From: Euryarchaeota archaeon UBA128
GTDB taxonomy: Archaea; Thermoplasmatota; Poseidoniia; Poseidoniales; Poseidoniaceae
Length of the DNA: 8,391 bases
Direction: 5' to 3'
NCBI GenBank assembly: GCA_002496955.1
Contig: DALZ01000074.1
Coordinates: 1 to 8,391 of the forward strand
The notes beneath the pieces are model-generated. The model worked only from the letters and a program-made list of their open reading frames with translations, made no database searches and had not been told where the DNA came from. The position numbers and the translations under genes were made by a program. Of this stretch, positions 1-6,621 are shown in pieces (within the stretch, counting starts at the first letter, position 1; each line of letters opens with the position of its first letter).

Positions 1-1743
1 GTTTAATACACCGGTTTCAGCCATTACTCCAACAGCAAATGATTGGATGTTATCCCTTGGTAGCCAAGCATAAACACTATCCGTGCCAGAGATACCCGGC
101 GTTACGGGAATTATTTCCTCACCGTTTTCAAACCGGTCCTGCCAGCCCCATGAGCCTACTCTACTATCACTACCGCCCCATTCAACAAACCCGTCTTGAT
201 TGAAGTCAATCGCTGGTTGAGCAGGATGCTTGCCACCGAGTAGAGTCCATGACAGGGCTTTTGATTGCCAGTTTGTAGTGCCCGTGCCATTGTGTATGAT
301 TCTTAATTGATAGCGGTAGATTGTTTCCTCGCTTGAGATTGTAAATACTGGGGCTGAAACATTGGTCCAATTACCCGACTCAGAGTAGCGAATCTGTAAT
401 ACTCCGCCTTTGATCTCAATTCCACCGTCGATAACTTTGGCTGGGCTGAGAGGCTCATACCAAGGTGAAGTCAGGCTACAATCGGCGGTTGCGCTGACCC
501 CTACAGCGAAACTAACAGAGCCCCCACTGGAGCAAGCTGGCTCCCAGTTATCGTTGAGCAATCCCCCATTGAATCGAGTTGAGATTTGACCATCACCACC
601 AATCGAGTGTAATGTTGGGATGCCTGATCCAGTTGGAGACCCCCTAAATTCGAGTTTCAACCTGACCAGCGGATAGGTTTCGTAGTCAATCATATTCAGC
701 GGAATCATAGCATCATTACTGCCCGACGCGCCGCTAATCAATACGCCGTTATCATCGAGGATTGACCAGTTTAGGAAGGCTCCAGATGGTATTACAGCAT
801 CAAGATAAATTGGTGCATAAGTGTTCCTTGCCACAGGTTGAATCGCGCCTGTGCCCCAGCCTATTGTTGGGCTGACCCAGTGTGATTCTGGTGGAGATGC
901 TAAGTGAACATCGTCGACAAACCAAAAGTCGCAACAGGTACCTGTAGCACCGCTACCACTAATTTGATTGATTCTTATCTGAGTATTGGCATGTAATGCT
1001 GCTTGTGGCAGATTTGTGGACCATTGCTGAACGTTACCACCCAGGGTTGCACCAGACCAAGTGTTTAGAGTAACCCATGCTCCATTGGTGTCGATATATT
1101 GGATTTGGAGATCTTCACCAGAGTCGGGCTCTTCTCCACAACTAGATGAGCCTTGCAGTACCCAGGCATGTAGTGGCATGCTTAGCGCACCTGCAAGATT
1201 TACTGCTGGTGAGGTTGCATGATGGGCAGCGTTGTAATTTGCTTGTGTTTTGATTGACCCACCTGAGGAGCCGTTAAGCCCGCATGGGTTTGTGTAGCGG
1301 CTCACGAACGTTGGGTTTGATACAGTCCACCCTTGGAGGCCGCTGTTGAAATCCCAAATTGTTCCTGCGGTTGAGCCAGTTAGCGAATCTAATTCAACGA
1401 CGGTGCCATTTTTTGTTGCATCGGGATTCGACCAGATATTGTCACTATCCCAAACAAACCCATAATGGGTTTGCATTGTAGTTGGTTCCATGCTCAATTG
1501 CAAATCAGTTATTGGAGAGTCGCTTGGCACCTCTACCGTAAAATCGTCATTCACCGCACCATTGCCAGTTAATTGGATAAAGTCTGTTTGTCCAGTGGTG
1601 GAGAAACTGACCTGCGGCGTCTCAGATAAGTGGTTGAGGGGCGTTGATTCAATGCTCATGTTGCCAGTCATTTGTAACGGTCCGATAATTGCCATTAATA
1701 TGGCCAAAAACAAGGCACTGCGCCAAGATGAAACGCCGGACAT
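1..1743 (-). CDS. Large exported surface protein with reelin/MAM-like domain (3' partial)
   Basis: This reading frame is open from an ATG at 1743 to the left edge (581 codons, no stop), so the C-terminus is missing. Residues 1-27 look like a signal peptide or N-terminal anchor: a short polar start with W7 and R8, then a hydrophobic run ALFLAILMAIIG, with no clear cleavage site. Residues about 130-280 resemble a reelin-repeat or MAM-like beta-sandwich: WDFNSGLQGW at 130, C154, C202 followed by GEEPDSGEDLQIQY, then C270-C271 and WFVDDV at 274-279. A second beta-rich region holds C404 and C422. An Asp-rich D-x-N-x-D-G segment (D513-G518, then E521-W522) may bind calcium. All six cysteines lie after the signal, and there are several N-x-S/T sequons, as expected outside the cell. 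An in-frame ATG at 1776 would add 11 residues; I prefer 1743 because it gives a cleaner signal peptide. The exact function (adhesin, degradative enzyme, S-layer-associated) is unknown; the domain match is by eye. Confidence 0.85.
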   Translation of the reverse strand, partial: MSGVSSWRSALFLAILMAIIGPLQMTGNMSIESTPLNHLSETPQVSFSTTGQTDFIQLTGNGAVNDDFTVEVPSDSPITDLQLSMEPTTMQTHYGFVWDSDNIWSNPDATKNGTVVELDSLTGSTAGTIWDFNSGLQGWTVSNPTFVSRYTNPCGLNGSSGGSIKTQANYNAAHHATSPAVNLAGALSMPLHAWVLQGSSSCGEEPDSGEDLQIQYIDTNGAWVTLNTWSGATLGGNVQQWSTNLPQAALHANTQIRINQISGSGATGTCCDFWFVDDVHLASPPESHWVSPTIGWGTGAIQPVARNTYAPIYLDAVIPSGAFLNWSILDDNGVLISGASGSNDAMIPLNMIDYETYPLVRLKLEFRGSPTGSGIPTLHSIGGDGQISTRFNGGLLNDNWEPACSSGGSVSFAVGVSATADCSLTSPWYEPLSPAKVIDGGIEIKGGVLQIRYSESGNWTNVSAPVFTISSEETIYRYQLRIIHNGTGTTNWQSKALSWTLLGGKHPAQPAIDFNQDGFVEWGGSDSRVGSWGWQDRFENGEEIIPVTPGISGTDSVYAWLPRDNIQSFAVGVMAETGVLN

Positions 1744-1884
1744 GTACAACCCTATACATCTAAGGACTTCAAACATACCGGCGACAAAGAATAATCCGTT
1801 GATTTTCTTGAGCTAATCAAAGATAATTTGAAATGTCGGTTATCTAAGGGTGAGATTCAATAGAAAAACCTATCTCGGAGGGTC
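1744..1884. promoter_or_regulatory. Divergent intergenic region, probably two promoters
   Basis: This short spacer separates two divergently transcribed genes, so both promoters should lie in it or in the adjoining gene starts. The most AT-rich stretch is near 1816-1834 (AAAGATAATTTGAAAT on the plus strand). It could serve as a weak TATA-like element in either direction, about 50-60 bp before the ileS start and about 45 bp before the alternative ATG at 1776. No strong archaeal TATA/BRE consensus is visible, nor bacterial -35/-10 boxes. No T-box or other ileS leader is present: the spacer is too short and lacks the conserved T-box sequence. The part just before ileS contains a purine-rich ribosome-binding site, so that transcript is not leaderless. 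Confidence 0.3.
1877..1882 (+). promoter_or_regulatory. Shine-Dalgarno sequence of ileS
   Basis: GGAGGG lies only 2 bases before the ATG at 1885 (3 bases if the core GGAGG is counted), closer than the usual 5-9. The start is nevertheless well fixed. An in-frame TAG at 1861 closes the frame upstream, there is no other ATG, GTG or TTG between them, and the next Met codons fall after the conserved N-terminal synthetase sequence begins. Confidence 0.55.
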
Positions 1885-4800
1885 ATGGCAAAGCCAAAAC
1901 CAGCCGGAGAACTCGATGCTGTGGCACTTGAAACAGCACTACTAAAAACTTGGAGTGACGAAAACGCCTTCCAAAATTCAATTGATTCCCGTGTCAATGG
2001 AGCGCCGTTCATCTTTCTCGAAGGACCCCCCACAGCAAATGGCAAACCTGGTATTCACCATGTTGTGGCTAGAGCCTACAAAGACCTTGTATGCCGTTGG
2101 AAAGCCATGGAAGGTTTCCTAGTTGAAAGAAAAGGTGGTTGGGACACACACGGATTGCCCGTGGAAATTGAAGTACAAAAGCGCATGGATTTGATGTCGA
2201 ATGAAGCGATTGAAGAATACGGTATGGATAACTTCAATCAGGCTTGTCGTGAATCGGTTTGGACCTATGAAACCGCATGGCGAGAAATGACCGAGAGAAT
2301 GGCCTACTGGGTTGACCTCGACAACCCCTATGTGACGCTGGAAAATGATTATGTTGAATCTTGCTGGTGGGCGCTAAAACAAATGTTCGACAAAGGCCTT
2401 CTCTATCGGGGGCACAAGGTATTGCCGTATTGCCCACAGACCGGCACTTCATACTCAAGCCATGAGGTTGCTCTGGGCTACAAAGAAGTAGAGGAACCAT
2501 CGGTTTATGTGAAATTCAAACTCGTTGACGATGATGCATCAATCCTCGCATGGACCACAACTCCTTGGACACTTCCTGGAAATGTTGGACTTGCCGTTGG
2601 CCCTGATGTAACATATGTCAAAGTCAAGGTCACAGAAGCCGCGGCGAATTGGACCGGCGCGGGTGGTGCTAGTGTCGGTGAAACAATGATTTTAGCCAAG
2701 GATTTAATGAAAGAAGTTCTGCGTCATAATGTCGAAATTGTCGAGGAATTTTCCGGTAGCACGCTTGTTGGCCGGTCTTATGAGCCTCTATTTCCCGAAG
2801 CCGTTGCGCGTGGAGACTCAAGCACTGCTTGGACAGTATTGTCAGCAGACTGGGTTACGACTACTGACGGAACCGGTGTGGTTCACACTGCGGTAATGTA
2901 TGGTGAAGATGATTACAACTTAGGCATGGAAGTTGGTCTGCCAGCAGTTCATACCGTTGACATGGATGGCGCTTTTGTCGAAGGCATCCATTCTGAACTT
3001 GATGGTCGTTATGTCAAGGATTGTGATCAAACCATTATGGATTTGTTATCTGCACCAAATGGTAGCAATGGCAAAGGTCCAGATAGCGGTTTGTTGTATC
3101 GAGAAAAAGCCTACCTCCACGACTACCCGCACTGCTGGAGGACTGATCATCCGTTGCTATACTACGCAATGGATTCATGGTTCGTCAAAATGACTGCGGT
3201 CAAGGAAAAATTGTTACAATTTAATGACAATGTTGAGTGGGCCCCCGATTGGGTTGGTGAGGGCCGTTTTGGCGAGTGGCTCAGAAATGTCAAGGATTGG
3301 GCAATATCTCGAGAGCGATATTGGGGGACACCTTTACCGGTGTGGCGTAGTGATGACGGACAAATGAAATGTATTGGATCTATTGAAGAATTACAAGCAG
3401 AAGTAGCGAGAGCTTGCGCAGCAGGTATCGAGAACCCTGATTGTCCTGATGATGTCGATTTGCATCGACCAATTGTTGACGGTTTTACCCTGCTATCAGA
3501 TGATGGTAAACCGATGACCAGGGAGCCGTTTGTGATGGATTGTTGGTTCGATTCAGGCTGCGCTCCATTCGCCCAATGGCACCACCCATTTGACGGCGGT
3601 GAGAAATTCACTGCTTCATTCCCTGTTGACTATATCTGTGAAGGAGTTGACCAAACTCGTGGATGGTTTTACACATTATTGGCAGTTTCTACTACTGTTT
3701 TCGACTCTCCGGCCTACAAAAGATGTCTATCGTTGGGATTAATTCTAGATGCTGAGGGCAAAAAAATGTCAAAGTCGCGCGGCAACATTGTCGATCCATG
3801 GGACCATTTTAACCGAGAGGGGGCTGATGCTACTCGCTGGTATATGGTCACTGCAGGCGCGCCGTGGAGCCCGCTAAAATTCGACTCAAATGGAGTGCGC
3901 GAAACCTATGGGAAAATGTTTCTGACACTGTGGAATATATACAAATTCCATGCTGATTATGCCGCTCTGGATGGTTTTGACCCGGAGGTCAATACAACCG
4001 GAATTACCGATAGACCACCACTGGATCGGTGGATTCTATCGCGCCTTGCTACCGTAGCGAGGGAATATCATGCAGGGTTCACCAGTTGGAATTACCACAA
4101 GGCATGTCGTGAACTCGAAGATTTTGTTGTCAACGACCTGTCAAATTGGTATGTGCGAAGAAGCCGCAGAAGGCTTTGGGATGAGGCAGAAAATACCGAC
4201 AAGCTCGCTTGTCAAAATACTCTACATGAGGTTTTGACTACAGTCTGTCGACTTGTAGCACCAGTTAGTCCATTTATGGTGGATATCATTTATCGCAATT
4301 TAGTCGGAGAGAGTGTCCATCAGGCAAATTGGCCACTAGGCACGCCTGGTAGCCTTGATGGCGCTACGGCAGACTCATGGGACGAAGTTGCTGCTGAGGC
4401 AACTGCTACGCTACCGCCGCAGGATTTAGGACTAGAAAGTAAGATGGCGTTGGTGCGAGAGTTGGCGGAGACCGGACGCAGAATTCGCGTTGATGCTGCC
4501 CGCAGACAGCGGTTACCATGTGGGGATGGATGGATTGTCTCAGGGCCAGATTTGAGTGAGTTTCATGAAATTTTAGCTGAGGAACTAAATGTCGAACGCA
4601 TCTCAGTTGAAACCGATTTAGATAGGTTCCAGCAAATCGAATTAGCACCCAATTTTAGAGCCCTTGCACCTCGAGCGCGTGGCGACGTAAATTCGATAGC
4701 GGCGCAAATTAGAGATGCAGACGAACCAAGTGTGATGCTGGAACAAATCCACGCAGGAGAACTTTCTATTATGGGTATCAAGATTGAGACTGGAGATGTT

Positions 4801-5172
4801 GAAGTGAAACGGGTCGAAAAGACTGGTTTTGCCGCCTCAACCATACAAGTCGGCCAAGGTGAGGAAGCATACCACGTTAGTTTGGTCCTTGATATGAATG
4901 ACACTCCTGAACTACTCTCGAAAGGCCTGGCAAGAGATATCACCCGTAGAATTCAAGCAAAGCGTAAGAATCTGAATTTAGATATCGAGGCGACAATTAC
5001 TCTTGAAGTGTGGCTAGAAAATGCACCGGAGTTATTCCAAGCCGACCAAGATTGGATTATTGTTGAAACTAGGGCAAGTAAAGCGGAATTCCATGCCGAT
5101 GGCAATCCCGATGGCGCAGACACTGAGCGATTTGAAGTAGATGGCGCAAAAATTTGCTTCGTAGTCTCCTGA
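1885..5172 (+). CDS. ileS: Isoleucyl-tRNA synthetase, eukaryote-like type 2 (GXHH motif)
   Basis: This cytoplasmic class I synthetase charges tRNA-Ile with isoleucine using ATP; the gene is complete at 1095 residues, a normal length for the type. The Rossmann core begins with EGPPTANGKPGIHH: the signature motif is G56-I57-H58-H59 in place of H-x-G-H. GWDTHGLPVE follows at 85-94. The CP1 editing domain, which hydrolyses mischarged Val-tRNA, shows WTTTPWTLPGN at 223-233 and GTGVVH with GEDDY at 329-344. WFDSG is at 554-558, EGVDQTRGWF at 586-595, and the catalytic loop KMSKS is intact at 627-631. The anticodon-binding helical domain includes DRWILSRL (714-721) and WYVRRSRRRLW (755-765). The last 200 or so residues match the kind of C-terminal domain (DUF5915) found in eukaryote-like IleRS. 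There is no C-terminal zinc-binding Cys cluster of the E. coli type. These traits place it in type 2, found in eukaryotes and some bacteria and linked to low mupirocin sensitivity. Family assignment is secure; the subtype is well supported by the motifs. Confidence 0.97.
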   Translation: MAKPKPAGELDAVALETALLKTWSDENAFQNSIDSRVNGAPFIFLEGPPTANGKPGIHHVVARAYKDLVCRWKAMEGFLVERKGGWDTHGLPVEIEVQKRMDLMSNEAIEEYGMDNFNQACRESVWTYETAWREMTERMAYWVDLDNPYVTLENDYVESCWWALKQMFDKGLLYRGHKVLPYCPQTGTSYSSHEVALGYKEVEEPSVYVKFKLVDDDASILAWTTTPWTLPGNVGLAVGPDVTYVKVKVTEAAANWTGAGGASVGETMILAKDLMKEVLRHNVEIVEEFSGSTLVGRSYEPLFPEAVARGDSSTAWTVLSADWVTTTDGTGVVHTAVMYGEDDYNLGMEVGLPAVHTVDMDGAFVEGIHSELDGRYVKDCDQTIMDLLSAPNGSNGKGPDSGLLYREKAYLHDYPHCWRTDHPLLYYAMDSWFVKMTAVKEKLLQFNDNVEWAPDWVGEGRFGEWLRNVKDWAISRERYWGTPLPVWRSDDGQMKCIGSIEELQAEVARACAAGIENPDCPDDVDLHRPIVDGFTLLSDDGKPMTREPFVMDCWFDSGCAPFAQWHHPFDGGEKFTASFPVDYICEGVDQTRGWFYTLLAVSTTVFDSPAYKRCLSLGLILDAEGKKMSKSRGNIVDPWDHFNREGADATRWYMVTAGAPWSPLKFDSNGVRETYGKMFLTLWNIYKFHADYAALDGFDPEVNTTGITDRPPLDRWILSRLATVAREYHAGFTSWNYHKACRELEDFVVNDLSNWYVRRSRRRLWDEAENTDKLACQNTLHEVLTTVCRLVAPVSPFMVDIIYRNLVGESVHQANWPLGTPGSLDGATADSWDEVAAEATATLPPQDLGLESKMALVRELAETGRRIRVDAARRQRLPCGDGWIVSGPDLSEFHEILAEELNVERISVETDLDRFQQIELAPNFRALAPRARGDVNSIAAQIRDADEPSVMLEQIHAGELSIMGIKIETGDVEVKRVEKTGFAASTIQVGQGEEAYHVSLVLDMNDTPELLSKGLARDITRRIQAKRKNLNLDIEATITLEVWLENAPELFQADQDWIIVETRASKAEFHADGNPDGADTERFEVDGAKICFVVS

Positions 5173-5220
5173 GAAACTTCTTAGCGACGCATTCAAACAT
5201 GATTGAGTGTTAGAATAATC

Positions 5221-6621
5221 ATGCGCAGGGTTGTCTTGGCGATTCTCCTAGCAGTGTCAACATTACTAGCAGGCTGCTTTGGCGAGGGTGAAACTCTTAT
5301 CGAGGAAGAGACAGTTGAGAATGTATGGTCTGACTACATTCTAATCGACAGCCAATCTCATGAATCTCTTCGACCGTTTACAACAATAGACCTTAGAACC
5401 AACCAATCAACAAACATGTCTTGGGCTGTATTTGATGCAACAAAAGGTGGTAATTGCTGTGAGCACTATCTGGCGACATCTATCGACGGTCAGATTCTCA
5501 ATATTGGAGGAGAGTATCCAGTCTGGAGTTTTGACCGGGGGCACGAGTGGGACACCTACATCCCAGAAATTTTGCCTGCTGTCGGTCAATGTGTGACCTT
5601 TATCCCGACAAATCCAGGTCAGGAAGGGCTCGGCGAGGGCAGTATTGTTCAAGCCACCAACGGAGATATAATCTCTATGTCATGGTTTCCGTATCCCGGA
5701 GGAGACCTGAAACTTGACAAGTTCTATGCTATCCTATACGATGCTTCTGAAGATGAATGGAAATGGTGTTACAATAGATTGACTGAACCGTTTTATGATC
5801 GCTCTTGGCAAGTCGAAGTTATTGGCCCGATCGAATCAACTCTTGGTAATGGTGAATGGGCCAGCATTGTAGTGTCAAATTTCTGGCATCAGTCAATGAA
5901 TGCTGGCGGCCAGATAAGTGTTGATGGACTCAATTACTATCCGTTCCAGTTCCCTGACCGCAGTGGCGGTGATCCAGAAGTTGAACTTGACCTAGATTTC
6001 ACTGAAGCAAATTTGCCAGCATATTACGATGTCAATAAACCACATAAAGAAATGCGTGCATTCCCGATGCCGAGTGGTGGATTAATCTTCCCGGCATACT
6101 ACAATAACGGCAACGCAGCGTTTATGGACACCTCACTCTCATGGAATGAACTATTCGTTCAATTCCCTAGCGAGTATTGTCAAATCGATACGACTGGAAC
6201 TATCCATTGTGTTACCAATTCTGGCACCACATTTACCCATTACATGTCTAATGATGGGGCGCTGAACTGGACCAACTACACTTATGAATTAGGTGAACAA
6301 GCAACTCAAATTGAAGAATGGGAATTCCAAGCCAATGGCGAATTAGACCTATTTGTGCTAAATGTCCGCTACCAAAGTGCTGCTGGGCCGGATGTTGACA
6401 CTGTTTACCATGTAAGAGGTTACAGTAATGATATGTCGCCAGATACTTTGACATTTATTGGCCAAGGCGACCTAGATTCAACCTCTGGAGCAGGTAACGA
6501 CATAAGATTTGACTTCGCATCGTTGGCGATTCTAAATGATGGTGGCGTTGTGGTGGCGTATCACGACTCAACTGACCCGGACCCATTGTTCGCCGTTGAG
6601 TTAATTCTCCCAGCATACTGA
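5221..6621 (+). CDS. Secreted lipoprotein, probable Asp-box (BNR-like) beta-propeller
   Basis: The protein has 466 residues from the ATG at 5221. An in-frame TTG at 5203 would add six residues; ATG is preferred because it gives a compact signal peptide starting MRRVVLAILL. The lipobox L-A-G-C ends at C19, the likely lipidated cysteine, so the mature protein is anchored outside the membrane behind an acidic linker (GEGETLIEEE). The mature part is beta-rich. S103-F-D-R-G-H-E-W110 fits the Asp-box pattern S-x-D-x-G-x-x-W, and S343-N-D-G-A-L-N-W350 is a near match. Near the C-terminus, VVVAYHDS also recalls sialidase-like propeller blades. Six further cysteines (79, 80, 124, 183, 320, 330) could form three disulfides. 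N-glycosylation sequons occur (e.g. NQS, NMS, NWT, NYT). I cannot identify the catalytic arginine triad of sialidases, so enzyme activity should not be assumed; a binding or scaffold role is equally possible. The gene lies 48 bp after ileS on the same strand and may be cotranscribed with it. Confidence 0.85.
   Translation: MRRVVLAILLAVSTLLAGCFGEGETLIEEETVENVWSDYILIDSQSHESLRPFTTIDLRTNQSTNMSWAVFDATKGGNCCEHYLATSIDGQILNIGGEYPVWSFDRGHEWDTYIPEILPAVGQCVTFIPTNPGQEGLGEGSIVQATNGDIISMSWFPYPGGDLKLDKFYAILYDASEDEWKWCYNRLTEPFYDRSWQVEVIGPIESTLGNGEWASIVVSNFWHQSMNAGGQISVDGLNYYPFQFPDRSGGDPEVELDLDFTEANLPAYYDVNKPHKEMRAFPMPSGGLIFPAYYNNGNAAFMDTSLSWNELFVQFPSEYCQIDTTGTIHCVTNSGTTFTHYMSNDGALNWTNYTYELGEQATQIEEWEFQANGELDLFVLNVRYQSAAGPDVDTVYHVRGYSNDMSPDTLTFIGQGDLDSTSGAGNDIRFDFASLAILNDGGVVVAYHDSTDPDPLFAVELILPAY

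Noticed and set aside
1490..1816. Plus-strand reading frame of 108 codons
   Set aside because: It lies mostly antisense to the signal-peptide end of the surface protein, has no recognisable domain or ribosome-binding site, and the minus-strand frame is far longer and makes biological sense.
1816..1884. T-box or other RNA leader regulating ileS
   Set aside because: The segment AAGGGTGAG near 1847 only superficially recalls a T-box; the conserved continuation is absent, the leader is too short, and no specifier stem or terminator can be drawn.
3162..3611. Minus-strand reading frame of 149 codons inside ileS
   Set aside because: It is a shadow of the ileS coding strand, with low-complexity Ser/Pro-rich translation and no conserved motif.
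4563..4943. Minus-strand reading frame of 126 codons inside ileS
   Set aside because: It is antisense to the C-terminal domain of IleRS and its Ser/Ala/Thr-rich translation has no family features.
5203..5205. TTG as the start of the lipoprotein gene
   Set aside because: It has no better ribosome-binding site than the ATG at 5221, and the ATG gives a signal peptide of normal length with the lipobox cysteine at residue 19.
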